A stretch of DNA of 64,000 bases from Nostoc sp. KVJ20 (GTDB taxonomy: Bacteria > Cyanobacteriota > Cyanobacteriia > Cyanobacteriales > Nostocaceae). The stretch is taken from the NCBI RefSeq assembly GCF_001712795.1, contig NZ_KV757671.1:1-64000 (forward strand). The letters are read 5' to 3'. Shown here piece after piece: positions 36,180-44,555 of this stretch; positions within the stretch are counted from its first letter, which is position 1, and every line of letters begins with the position of its first letter. The notes under the pieces are model-generated. The model made no database searches, was not told the DNA's origin, and worked only from the letters and a program-made list of their open reading frames with translations. The position numbers were made by a program, and so were the translations under genes.

Positions 36180-37445
36180 ATGACTGTTGAAGTTTTGGAT
36201 GACCACCCCGAACCGATTACTAGTGCCCAACGAGCCTATCAAGCTTCCCTAAAGTTGGGGATCACAAAGGGAGCAGACCGGAGTCGTGCAGTATTGGCGA
36301 TGGCACAGGCTCTTGAGCGCTCATTTGACGACATTCTAGAAGCCAATACCTTGGATTTAGAAGCCAGTCGGGAAATGGCAGTGCCAGAGTTGATATTGGA
36401 TTGGCTAAAGCTGACTCCCACAAGGCTAGAGACGACCGTGGACATTTTACAACGGTTGGGGGAATTATCAGATCCGCTGCGGCGCGTCAGAACCGCCGAT
36501 TATCAACTGGAAGATTCCCAAAGTTACACCCAGTTAATGCCCTTGGGAGTGATTGGATTTATTTATGAGGCGTTCCCCGATTTAGGAGCGATCGCAGCGG
36601 GTTTTTGTATCAAAACTGGCAATAGTATAATTCTCAAAGGTAGTACTGAAGCTAGCCACTCTAACGCTGCGATCGCTGAGGTATTGCAAAATGCGATCGC
36701 AGAAGTTGGTCTAACACCAGGTTGTGTAGAACTGATCACAGCAGAACATGGTGCTTCAATTCGGGATTTAGTTACCCAAGACGAGTACGTGAATTTAGCG
36801 ATTCCCTACGGACGTCCCAGCTTAGTGCAGCAGGTTGTACGACAAGCAACTTGCCCAGTTTTAAAGTCAGCGATGGGTAACTGTTATCTCTACTGGTCGC
36901 TAAATAGCAGCTTGGAAATGGTGCGCTGGATGATTCTTGATAGCCATCAAAGTGAACCCGATCAAGCCAACGCCATTGAAAAGGTACTAATTCATCGTCA
37001 AGCCTTGCCATCATCTTTAGCAGTTCTGTGGAATAGCTTGATGGAAAAAGGCTTTGAAATTAAAGGAGATGCAGAACTAGTAGAAGCTTTTCCCCAATTG
37101 CAGTTGGTGAAGGAAGGCGAATGGGGAAACCCTTATTTAACGAGGACAGTAGCTTTTAAACTAGTGGATAGCTTAGAGGGTGCGATCGCTTGGATTAATC
37201 AATACAGCAGTGGTCATGCCGACTCCATCGTGACTGAATCCTACCAGGAAAGTCGCCAGTTTGCTTTAGGAGTTAACAGTGCCTCTACCTACATCAACAC
37301 TTCCCCGCGTTTTTCCCGCAACCCCTCGCGGGGAGATTCCGTGTTTCTCGGTATGTCTAACCAAAAAGGTCATCGCCGGGGATTTATCAGCCTGGAAACC
37401 TTGACCACCGTCAAGCATATTGTTCAGGGAAATGGCAGATTTTAA
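36180..37445 (+). CDS. proA: Gamma-glutamyl phosphate reductase (glutamate-5-semialdehyde dehydrogenase)
   Basis: ProA reduces gamma-glutamyl phosphate with NADPH to glutamate semialdehyde, the second step of proline synthesis. The 421-residue protein shows PLGVIGFIYEAFPDLGAIAAG, the nucleotide site KTGNSIILKGSTEASHSN, and a Cys in MGNCYLYW, in place of the common GICH/VHLD segment. Then come the KVLIHRQ and HADSIVTE stretches and the closing FSRNPSRGDSVFLGMSNQKGHRRGFI. The context around the catalytic Cys differs from E. coli-type ProA, so this may be a second cyanobacterial paralogue with altered substrate handling. The upstream gene is four bases away. The start is ATG 36180. Confidence 0.9.
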   Translation: MTVEVLDDHPEPITSAQRAYQASLKLGITKGADRSRAVLAMAQALERSFDDILEANTLDLEASREMAVPELILDWLKLTPTRLETTVDILQRLGELSDPLRRVRTADYQLEDSQSYTQLMPLGVIGFIYEAFPDLGAIAAGFCIKTGNSIILKGSTEASHSNAAIAEVLQNAIAEVGLTPGCVELITAEHGASIRDLVTQDEYVNLAIPYGRPSLVQQVVRQATCPVLKSAMGNCYLYWSLNSSLEMVRWMILDSHQSEPDQANAIEKVLIHRQALPSSLAVLWNSLMEKGFEIKGDAELVEAFPQLQLVKEGEWGNPYLTRTVAFKLVDSLEGAIAWINQYSSGHADSIVTESYQESRQFALGVNSASTYINTSPRFSRNPSRGDSVFLGMSNQKGHRRGFISLETLTTVKHIVQGNGRF

Positions 37446-37447
37446 TT

Positions 37448-37481
37448 AGGAGGCAGGAGGCAGGAGGCAGGAGGCAGGAGA
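37448..37481. repeat. GGAGGCA heptamer array
   Basis: About five tandem copies of GGAGGCA follow the proA stop codon directly, ending GGAGATAG. Confidence 0.9.
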
Positions 37482-37755
37482 TAGAAACTCTTTATATCTG
37501 ATGCGTGAGTCCTGCATTTTGTCGCTTACTTAAAAAGCAAACTGCTGTAGTTGGGGTCTGAATCCCTCATGTCCAATGCCCCAATCCAATCTTAAAGTTA
37601 ACAAAATCTTAATTTCTGCTTGATCCGAGGTTGCTAGGTTCGTTGTATTTGGTTGAGCAGGCAATTGAGAAATCAGTCAAATCAAGCATTATTTGTGCTT
37701 TGGACAACTGACTCTCCTGAATGCCAACTGTATTTACATCTGGGTAGGGGTGAAT

Positions 37756-39327
37756 ATGGAACTTATGGATGGCACGCGCCTATTAGCAAATCGGTGCAGA
37801 CGGCGGAGTTTTTTGTTGGGTGCAGGATTCTTAACGGGGTTAACAATCGCTAGTCAATGGCATCCAGTATCAGCTAATTCAAGGTTTTCTGGCTATCCAT
37901 TCAGTCTTGGTGTTGCCTCTGGCGACCCTTTACCGGATGGTGTTGTGATCTGGACACGACTAGCTCCAAATCCACTTTCTGGAGGTGGAATGCCAGTCGT
38001 AAATGTTCCAGTGCGGTGGCAAGTTGCCCTTGATGAAAACATGAGACAGGTGGTGCGTCGAGGAACGGTGCTGGCGACACCAGAATTAGCACACTCAGTT
38101 CACGTTGATGTCCGTGGACTAGACCCTGACCGTTGGTACTGGTATCAATTTCAAGCGGGTAGAGAAGCTAGCCCCGTTGGGCGGACTCGGACAGCACCAG
38201 CGTTTTATGGCTCTATCCAACAATTAAATTTTGCTTTTGTCTCCTGTCAAGACTGGCAAAATGGCTACTATACGGCTTATCGGCATTTGGCTGATGAAAA
38301 CCTCGACCTTGTGGTTCATCTCGGTGATTACATTTACGAATATGGCCCACAATCTGGTGGGCCCCGCCAGCATAATAGTCCAGAAATTGTAACTCTTTCC
38401 GACTACCGCGATCGCCACGCCCTGTACAAAACTGACTTGAATCTCCAAGCTGCTCATGCGGCTTTTCCTTGGATTGTCACTTGGGATGATCATGAAGTTG
38501 ACAATAACTACGCCAACTTAATCCCGGAAGATAACCAAACCCAAGAGGCTTTTAGGAAGCGCCGAGCCAATGCGTACCAGGCTTACTACGAACACATGCC
38601 TTTACGTCGGTCTTCATTGCCCAATGGCCCAGATATGCTGCTTTATCGGCGGTTCACCTACGGTAATTTGGCTGAGTTTAATGTACTAGACACCAGGCAG
38701 TACCGCAGTGACCAACCTTGTGATGATGGGCTGAAACCTCGCTGCCCCGAAGCTTTTGATCCAAATGCTACGATGACTGGCTCAAAACAAGAGCAGTGGC
38801 TACAAAAAGGGTTAGACCAATCGCGATCGCGCTGGAATGTGATTGCTCAACAGACTATACTAGCCGAGTACAATTTTAATAGTAATCCCGGTTTAGGTGT
38901 CTTCAATGTGGATCAGTGGGACGGTTACGTAGCTGCACGTAATCGGCTCTTGAGTTTTTTAAACCAGCGCCAACCTTCTAATCCAGTGGTGATTACCGGA
39001 GACATTCATTCTAGTTGGGTAAACGACCTAAAGCTTGACTTTAAGAACCCAAACTCACCGACGGTAGGCACTGAGTTCGTAGGAACTTCAATTACCTCTG
39101 ACTTTCCTGCCCAATTCATTGCTCCAGTTCAAGCTTCCCTAGCCAACAATCCTCATACTAAGTTCTTTGACGGTGCTTTCCGGGGATACGTCCGCTGCAA
39201 ACTTACTCCACAACGCTGGCAAAGTGACTACCGCGTGGTATCGAGCATTGTTGACTTGAATGCTTCTATTAAAACCCTAGCTTCCTTTGTAGTCCAAAAC
39301 GGACAACCAGGGGCACATCTAAGTTAA
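37756..39327 (+). CDS. phoD: PhoD-type alkaline phosphatase (Tat-exported)
   Basis: From ATG 37756 the protein has 523 residues. A twin-arginine signal peptide (CRRRSFLLGAGFLTGLTI) precedes the PhoD fold. The N-terminal beta domain has FSLGVASGDPLPDGVVIWTRLAP, and the phosphatase core has FAFVSCQDWQNGYYTAY, VVHLGDYIYEY, WDDHEVDNNY, FNVLDTRQYRSDQ and VVITGDIHSSWV. These contain the Asp, His, Asn and Cys ligands for Fe/Ca. PhoD hydrolyses phosphomono- and diesters in the periplasm and is usually induced by phosphate starvation. ATG 37756 has GGTAGGGG upstream; a start at 37693 would add 21 residues. The terminator at 39350 suggests a one-gene unit. Confidence 0.93.
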   Translation: MELMDGTRLLANRCRRRSFLLGAGFLTGLTIASQWHPVSANSRFSGYPFSLGVASGDPLPDGVVIWTRLAPNPLSGGGMPVVNVPVRWQVALDENMRQVVRRGTVLATPELAHSVHVDVRGLDPDRWYWYQFQAGREASPVGRTRTAPAFYGSIQQLNFAFVSCQDWQNGYYTAYRHLADENLDLVVHLGDYIYEYGPQSGGPRQHNSPEIVTLSDYRDRHALYKTDLNLQAAHAAFPWIVTWDDHEVDNNYANLIPEDNQTQEAFRKRRANAYQAYYEHMPLRRSSLPNGPDMLLYRRFTYGNLAEFNVLDTRQYRSDQPCDDGLKPRCPEAFDPNATMTGSKQEQWLQKGLDQSRSRWNVIAQQTILAEYNFNSNPGLGVFNVDQWDGYVAARNRLLSFLNQRQPSNPVVITGDIHSSWVNDLKLDFKNPNSPTVGTEFVGTSITSDFPAQFIAPVQASLANNPHTKFFDGAFRGYVRCKLTPQRWQSDYRVVSSIVDLNASIKTLASFVVQNGQPGAHLS

Positions 39328-39349
39328 GCAAACCTCACAAGTAATCAAT

Positions 39350-39384
39350 CAAACCCCCCAAATAGAATCTGGGGGGTTTTAATA
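39350..39384 (+). terminator. Rho-independent terminator of phoD
   Basis: The perfect stem AAACCCCCCA / TGGGGGGTTT with loop AATAGAATC is followed by TTAATATAG, 23 bases after the phoD stop. Confidence 0.88.
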
Positions 39385-39925
39385 TAGTATTAAATATGAC
39401 TTTAACTATTAGAACACCCGTATTTTTTTGCTGTTTGGATATAGCAATCCTATCTGAGTTACAAAAACTGCAAGAGACTTAAAAAAATCTGAGAATATGG
39501 GAAATCTAGGAGTAGTGTAGACTATTCAAGCCAGAAGCGATCGCCTGTTAGAAATTACACTGAATCAATCTTCCTAAAGAATTATTTTGGCATTTCTTTG
39601 CAATACTTAACTAACTTCTAATTACAAAAAGTGAACATAGATTAAAAATGATAACTAACATCATAATTTATTAAGTTCTTCAGGCTAAATTGAGAGTATG
39701 CTTAATAATTGAAATCTAGTTGAAAATTTAAGTAACTAGGTGCAAATAGACTTAAACATTTGTTGAGTTTCTTATACTTTGCCATTTGTTTGAGGGTTAA
39801 ATACTAAAAAATAAAGTTTGTTTGTGCCTAATTACTAACTAGGTTGTCGAGCAAGGCGGTTAAAATCTGACCTGAGCCAGTTAATAACAGCGAAAACAAA
39901 AGTAAACTTAACAAAAATTCGTAAG
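39385..39925. other. 540-base AT-rich spacer upstream of the usp gene
   Basis: No protein frame or RNA is recognised. The sequence is AT-rich with runs such as TTTTTTTGC and many TAATTA stretches. It presumably holds the promoter and regulatory DNA of the universal stress protein gene; the length is unusual for a simple promoter. Confidence 0.4.
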
Positions 39926-40777
39926 ATGATAAAAAGAATTTTGCTAGCTGTATCGGGATTGGGACACGCAGAAGAAATGCTCAAAACCCTAAAAGAAATC
40001 CCTTCAATTCAATCTGCAAAAGTTACAATTTTGCATGTTGTTCAAGCGCAAAGTACCGCTGCTACCATGACAAGTAAATGGGAAAATGGTGGTAAAATTC
40101 TGGCGAACGCCATTCAAACTTTGAACTTAGATCCTAGCGAGGTTTCTTCAATTTTGCGCGAAGGCGATCCCAAAGATGTAGTTTGCCAAGTAGCTGATGA
40201 AATCGACGCTGACTTGATTATTATGGGTTCACGCGGACTGAAGCGGCTGCAATCGATTTTATCAAACTCAGTCAGTCAGTATGTTTTTCAACTATCTTCT
40301 CGCCCCATGTTGCTGGTGAAAGATGATATTTACGTCAAAAGAATTAAGCGGATTATGGTGGCAATCGACAATTCAGATTCATCAAAAAACTGCTTAAAAT
40401 TGGCACTGTTTCTACTGCGAGATATTCAGGGTGGCGAGTTAATTTTGGCAAATATTAGTACAGATTTAGGCGGTAAAAAATCGGAAATAACTCAGGTTAA
40501 CTCAGACAAGAATCCAGTTTTGGCAGCCGCCGTTGCCGAAGCTGAAAAACAGGGCATCCAATCTCGTTCTTATATCAGCAGTGGCAAACCTGGTGAAGAA
40601 ATTTGTCGATTGGCAGAAGAGTTAAATATAGACTTATTATTACTCGGTTCTCCAGATCGTCGTCCATCCATCGCTAAGAGTTTTGTTGACATAGATAGAC
40701 TCATTGGTTCTTCCTTGTCTGACTATGTTCGAGTTAATGCCACTTGTCCGGTATTGTTGGCGCGGACAATCGCTTAA
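39926..40777 (+). CDS. Tandem universal stress protein (two UspA domains)
   Basis: The 283-residue protein consists of two UspA domains (about 1-131 and 135-283). Each begins with a strand IKRILLAVSGLGHAEEML or IKRIMVAIDNSDSSKNCL. The first has the nucleotide-binding DADLIIMGSRGLKRLQSILSNSVSQYV. The second has the looser LLLLGSPDRRPS...IGSSLSDYVRVNATCPVLL, so ATP binding is best supported in the first. UspA proteins help survival of stress through ATP or other nucleotide signals in the cytosol. It is monocistronic. A fold-back element abuts its stop codon. The start is ATG 39926. Confidence 0.92.
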   Translation: MIKRILLAVSGLGHAEEMLKTLKEIPSIQSAKVTILHVVQAQSTAATMTSKWENGGKILANAIQTLNLDPSEVSSILREGDPKDVVCQVADEIDADLIIMGSRGLKRLQSILSNSVSQYVFQLSSRPMLLVKDDIYVKRIKRIMVAIDNSDSSKNCLKLALFLLRDIQGGELILANISTDLGGKKSEITQVNSDKNPVLAAAVAEAEKQGIQSRSYISSGKPGEEICRLAEELNIDLLLLGSPDRRPSIAKSFVDIDRLIGSSLSDYVRVNATCPVLLARTIA

Positions 40778-40994
40778 GAGGTTGTTTGAAAAGTAGTATG
40801 TTGTGATTTTAATCGAATTATTACCCCCCTTAGTCCCCCCTTATAAAGGGGGGAAACAATAAAATCCAGTTCCCTCACGCCACATGCTTCAAGTCGGCGA
40901 AGCCGCCCAACGCAGTGGCTCCCCTTTATAAGGGGAGGGCTAGGGTGGGGTAAAAAAATTTTATACATCAATCATGACTTTTCAAACATCCTCT
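40777..40994. mobile_element. 218-bp fold-back MITE with 18-bp terminal inverted repeats
   Basis: The ends AGAGGTTGTTTGAAAAGT (40777-40794) and ACTTTTCAAACATCCTCT (40977-40994) are inverted copies matching 17 of 18. Inside each end is a further inverted arm with TTACCCC...TAGNCC...CCCTTATAAAGGGG. The centre is a short GC-rich stretch (GTCGGCGAAGCCGCCC). There is no coding capacity, so it is a non-autonomous element. It begins within the stop codon of the usp gene. Confidence 0.8.
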
Positions 40995-41031
40995 AAAGGA
41001 GATAGTGCTAAATTAACGTTTGATAAATAAA

Positions 41032-41060
41032 AACCCCTACACTATTGGTGCAGGGGTTAT
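41032..41060 (-). terminator. Terminator of psbM
   Basis: The stem AACCCCTGCAC / GTGTAGGGGTT, read on the minus strand with loop CAATA and one A-C mismatch, is followed by TTTTTATTTATC. It lies ~20 bases after the psbM stop. Confidence 0.85.
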
Positions 41061-41079
41061 TTATTTTATACACAAACTC

Positions 41080-41196
41080 TTAACTATCTTTTCCACCTTC
41101 GCGGCTAGCAGTTTGGATGTAAAGAATTAGTAAAAACACAGCGGGGACAAGTACGAACAAAATGCTCGCGATGAACCCCAGGTCATTAACTTGCAT
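41080..41196 (-). CDS. psbM: Photosystem II subunit PsbM
   Basis: The minus strand encodes 38 residues: MQVNDLGFIASILFVLVP, AVFLLILYIQTASREGG and KDS. This is the classic PsbM sequence, with one membrane helix near the PSII dimer interface in the thylakoid. The gene is too short for ordinary gene calling. ATG is at 41196 and the stop codon at 41080-41082. An ATTCAAA heptamer array lies ~70 bases upstream and a terminator just downstream, so it is a monocistronic unit. Confidence 0.97.
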   Translation of the reverse strand: MQVNDLGFIASILFVLVPAVFLLILYIQTASREGGKDS

Positions 41197-41710
41197 GGCA
41201 AGAAAACCTCTCTTGAATTTCCAGTCAACAACATTAGGATAGCATCATCGATGACAGAGTTATACCAATTCAAAATTCAAAATTCAAAATTCAAAATTCA
41301 AAATGAGTAAACTCAATTTTGGTAAGTATTTTGACTACTGACTGGATACAAATTGTGAAAACGTGAACTACTCAGACCTGCCTACGGCTGAAGTCTGAGC
41401 TTCCCAATTCATCGGGAACAGCCTTAAAAACTCCGCAGTTTTTTTGGTCTTATATTCCCTCCAAGGGCAGGAGTCCTGGTTCCCAAGACCCAAATTTTTT
41501 ACTTGCAACATATACCTAATTAGCTTGGTTTTCGCTTATGGCATTGATGGTCAAGATATTGGGTATTTTACCAGGAAAACAAGCAGGATTCGTCATCCAT
41601 AAGCGAATTTGTTTTGACTCTTCGTTTAAAATCAATTCTAGATGCAATCCTCAACCCCCGCTATTCATCCCCACCCTACTAAGAGTTGAGGGTGGGGACT
41701 TCCGGTACTG
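41197..41710. other. Spacer with heptamers and several hairpins
   Basis: ATTCAAA heptamers at 41268-41303. Hairpins: CTCAGAC...GTCTGAG (41372-41400), TTCGCTTATGG / CCATAAGCGAA (41531-41541 and 41597-41607, perfect 11-base arms), and CCCCACCCT / AGGGTGGGG (about 41670-41697). No gene is seen. The set of hairpins could be a decayed IS200/IS605-type element or non-coding RNA; the last one could end the ferredoxin transcript. Confidence 0.45.
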
Positions 41711-42007
41711 TTAAGGTTTTGTGACTACGCTAACTGAGCCATTCACTAAAGTTTGACAGGCAAGGCGGTAATTTTCTGGCTTTTTCTTGAATTTCCGGTT
41801 TTCTACGTCTGTGCGGGGGGAAAGATTTTCTAATCCTTCAACTATCTCGACAATGCAAGTACCACATTGACCATTACCGCCGCAGTTGGTCATCTTGCCA
41901 ATGAATGTATATATGTCAATACCATTTTGTATCGCCTTGAGCCGGAGATTAGCACCATCTGCCGCCACGACTTCTTTATTTTCTTTAACGAATTTGATAT
42001 TACCCAT
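41711..42007 (-). CDS. [2Fe-2S] ferredoxin with C-x5-C-x2-C cluster motif
   Basis: From ATG 42007 the protein has 98 residues. It is a beta-grasp ferredoxin starting MGNIKFVKENKEVV, with ligands in TNCGGNGQCGTCIVEI (C-x5-C-x2-C) and the fourth in RLACQTLVNG. The spacing differs from photosynthetic ferredoxin at 16514 and is nearer the adrenodoxin/xylene-monooxygenase-type group. It is more basic (KKKPENYR, VVTKP) than PetF. Partners are unknown; PSII assembly or stress roles are speculative. The ribosome site AGGAGG sits 8 bases before ATG 42007. An upstream in-frame ATG at 42043 would add 12 residues and is disfavoured. It lies between psbK and psbM, all leftward. Confidence 0.88.
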   Translation of the reverse strand: MGNIKFVKENKEVVAADGANLRLKAIQNGIDIYTFIGKMTNCGGNGQCGTCIVEIVEGLENLSPRTDVENRKFKKKPENYRLACQTLVNGSVSVVTKP

Positions 42008-42191
42008 AACTGATTCCTCCTTGACTCTAAGCTTGGCTTTCAAGGCTTCATATTGACATGGCTTGATTCACATCTTAGTTATTATACTAATTCATTACAA
42101 AATATTAATAAATATTAACTTTGCAAAACATTGCATCACAAAAAATAGGACAGGTAGAGTACCTGTCCTATAAATTGAAAAATAGATTAAC

Positions 42192-42329
42192 TTACCTAAA
42201 TCCCACGGCTGCTTGCCAAACAAAGGCAAGTAACAAGAAGAATACAGGGATGACTGGGAGAACGTCCACCAAAGGATCAAAGATTTGGTAAGCTTCAGGC
42301 AGTTTTGCTAATAAAAGTGCTGCTTCCAT
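42192..42329 (-). CDS. psbK: Photosystem II subunit PsbK
   Basis: The minus strand encodes 45 residues. A short propeptide [10 protein letters not shown] precedes the mature sequence [18 protein letters not shown], then [17 protein letters not shown], the highly conserved PsbK single-span segment. PsbK binds near CP43 in PSII. ATG is at 42329 and the stop at 42192-42194. It lies ~80 bases downstream of tgt on the same strand, a neighbourhood I recall from other cyanobacteria. The gene is too short for ordinary gene calling. Confidence 0.97.
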
Positions 42330-42407
42330 GTTTGTTTAAATCCACCTATCCAACACAGCTTTCATAATTGAGAAGTATCTTAACATGGTTTGAGTCTTGA
42401 TCATTTG

Positions 42408-43556
42408 TCAATAGTCATTTGTAATTTCCCCTTCATCTGGTGCTGGTTCAGATGAGTTGAGCCAGTGACCAAATTCTGTGGCAAAACGATCGCTCAATAT
42501 TGCTTCTCTAATATGCTGCGTAAAGCGAATTAGTTCGGTAATGTTGTGAATGCTCAACAAGGTATAAGCTAAAATTTCCTGCGATCGCACTAAATGAGAT
42601 ATGTAAGCACGGCTGAAATTTTGACAAGTGTAACAGGGACAAGTTTCATCTAATGGCGTAAAATCTTCACGAAACTTAGCATTTTTTAAATTCCAGCGTC
42701 CGCCCTTGACTATTGCTGTCCCATGTCTCGCCCAGCGGGTGGGAATTACACAATCAAATAAATCTACACCAGATGCGATCGCGATCGCCATTTCTCGATA
42801 AGTACCCACACCCATCAAATAACGCGGCTTGTCGGGCGGTAGAAGCGGTGCGGTCACTTTGACAATTTCAGCCATCAATTCTGGTGGTTCTCCCACACTC
42901 ACCCCGCCAATGGCATATCCGGGTAAATCCAACTTAGCCAAAGCTTCAGCCGCATGACAACGCAAATCTAAATACACGCCCCCTTGCACAATCCCAAACA
43001 ACGCCTGTTCACTGTGTTGATGAGCCGTCATGCAGCGTTCTAACCAGCGGTAAGTGCGTTCAGTTGCGGTTTCTACTTCTTGGCGAGTCGCTGGGTAAGG
43101 CGGACACTCATCAAAGGCCATAATCACATCGGCCCCTAAAGTATTTTGAATTTCAATAGAGCGTTCTGGTGTCAAGTTAATAATTCGTCCATCATGGGGT
43201 GAACGGAAAGTTACACCTTCTTCAGTAATTTTTCGCATCTCGCTTAAGCTGAAGACCTGAAACCCACCCGAATCTGTGAGCATTGGGCCGTTCCAACCCA
43301 TGAACTTGTGCAACCCACCACCCCCAGCCACGATAGCTTCCCCTGGCTGTAGGTGAAGATGATAAGTATTGGATAAGATCATTTGCGCCCCAGTATCTCG
43401 CAGCTGAGATGGCGTGATAGTTTTGACATTTGCCAGCGTTCCCACTGGCATAAATCTGGGGGTTTCTACAAGACCGTGAGGGGTGAAAAACACTCCTGCT
43501 CTAGCTTTGGTTTGACTACAGCAAGCAAGACATTGAAAAGAAAAATTCGCACTCAT
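42408..43556 (-). CDS. tgt: tRNA-guanine transglycosylase
   Basis: Tgt exchanges G34 of GUN-anticodon tRNAs for the queuosine precursor preQ1. The 382-residue TIM barrel shows LSNTYHLHLQPG, MLTDSGGFQVFSL (with the first catalytic Asp), IMAFDECPPYPA, GIVQGGVYLDLR, GGVSVGEPPE, DLFDCVIPTRWARHG (nucleophile Asp) and the zinc site CPCYTCQNFSRAYISHL with a downstream His. QueF, the preceding enzyme of the pathway, is at 26674. psbK follows ~80 bases downstream, perhaps in one transcript. The start is ATG 43556. Heptamer-like TTTTGGATTTTAG repeats lie directly upstream. Confidence 0.96.
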   Translation of the reverse strand: MSANFSFQCLACCSQTKARAGVFFTPHGLVETPRFMPVGTLANVKTITPSQLRDTGAQMILSNTYHLHLQPGEAIVAGGGGLHKFMGWNGPMLTDSGGFQVFSLSEMRKITEEGVTFRSPHDGRIINLTPERSIEIQNTLGADVIMAFDECPPYPATRQEVETATERTYRWLERCMTAHQHSEQALFGIVQGGVYLDLRCHAAEALAKLDLPGYAIGGVSVGEPPELMAEIVKVTAPLLPPDKPRYLMGVGTYREMAIAIASGVDLFDCVIPTRWARHGTAIVKGGRWNLKNAKFREDFTPLDETCPCYTCQNFSRAYISHLVRSQEILAYTLLSIHNITELIRFTQHIREAILSDRFATEFGHWLNSSEPAPDEGEITNDY

Positions 43557-43559
43557 GCC

Positions 43560-43592
43560 ATTTTGGATTTTAGATTTTAGATTTTGGATTGT
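43560..43592. repeat. TTTTRGA heptamer array upstream of tgt
   Basis: Four TTTTGGA/TTTTAGA heptamers lie directly in front of the tgt start, in the leader. The sequence is a variant of the arrays at 31811, 41268, 52628 and 60634. Confidence 0.8.
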
Positions 43593-43789
43593 GAAACGCT
43601 AATTGGTAAAGAGTTTCAGAAATCCATAACTAGCAGCCATAAAACCAAATGGTATTAGGGCAAAATTAATGTTATTTGGCTAAATTATGGACAAACATAA
43701 AGAATGGTAATTGAGTTTTAGTGAACACTTAAGCATTCACGACTAACCTAGTTACCAACTTTAGGAGTATATACTGCAATAATTGTTAT

Positions 43790-44242
43790 TTAGAAAGAAT
43801 CACAACAGTCATCGTCGATTTCTGCATCCCACCTGGCTGAGAGTACTTGCTCCATCATCGCTTCTATGGCACTGACATTGAAGCTTCGCTCTCGTCGTTC
43901 TTGTAAGGGGGTTGAGCGGGGAATCAACCGCAGACACACTCCTTCTTGCATCAAATCGAAGTAGGTTTCTTGTTGCGGTGACTGTTTTAGTTCCAAGTAA
44001 TCAAAACTACAAACATTCAAATATAGCGCGTGGTTAGCCACTAAGGTAGACCTTTGCGGATTGGCAAAAACTTCCATCACATCCCCTTCACCCTCGCTCA
44101 GTACCTTATCTTCGTGGGTGTAGATGTAGTGGACTCGACCTAAATCCGCCAGCAATCGCCGGATGTCGAGCTTATTCACAATAATGCCCGTGTTAATAAT
44201 GCACGGAGCTGGTATCCTGGTGTCGGGTAGATGGTGACTCAT
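43790..44242 (-). CDS. Cyanobacterial protein of unknown function
   Basis: The 150-residue acidic cytosolic protein has a mixed alpha/beta pattern. Recognisable stretches are IINTGIIVNKLDIRRLLADLGRVHYIYTHEDKVLSEGEGDVMEVFANPQ, LVANHALYLNVCSFDYLELK, CLRLIPRSTP and a closing EIDDDCCDSF. It has no signal peptide, membrane span or known motif. The proportions of charged residues and length suggest a real gene, and I recall the type from other filamentous cyanobacteria without a function. It is monocistronic, with the divergent cobS gene ~310 bases away. The start is ATG 44242. Confidence 0.7.
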   Translation of the reverse strand: MSHHLPDTRIPAPCIINTGIIVNKLDIRRLLADLGRVHYIYTHEDKVLSEGEGDVMEVFANPQRSTLVANHALYLNVCSFDYLELKQSPQQETYFDLMQEGVCLRLIPRSTPLQERRERSFNVSAIEAMMEQVLSARWDAEIDDDCCDSF

Positions 44243-44555
44243 AGGAAAATAGCGATTGAGCTAAGGAGAGCAACAACAGAGCTAAACTGTCATAATCGAA
44301 TAGCTTGTTTACTCCCTACATTTAAAAAAATATCAATTTTATGGGGCAATCGTCTAATAATTTGGAGTAAGTTTTTAGTTAACGAATACAAAACACAAAT
44401 TTTGCTCCCTGATGGAATTTTAACTTCCTAAATTACTTGTTTTCGTATAAAAAAGTACTCAAAAGCACTGACTATCCACTTAGACCAGCATAACAAAATT
44501 TTCCAGGAGAATATCTGATAGAAGTAAATCTTATCTAAAGTTTTAAAATCTGGTT
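44243..44555. other. Divergent spacer, no gene or riboswitch recognised
   Basis: About 310 bases between the unknown 43790 gene and cobS. I looked for a cobalamin riboswitch before cobS and do not see the characteristic GCCACTG box. A 66-codon forward frame is not protein-like. The sequence from ~44320 to 44520 is AT-rich promoter-like DNA. Confidence 0.4.

Noticed and set aside
42095..42280. Leftward 61-codon frame over psbK
   Set aside because: Out of frame with psbK, which is clearly recognised, and too hydrophobic by chance.
44243..44555. Cobalamin riboswitch before cobS
   Set aside because: The B12-box core was not found in the leader.
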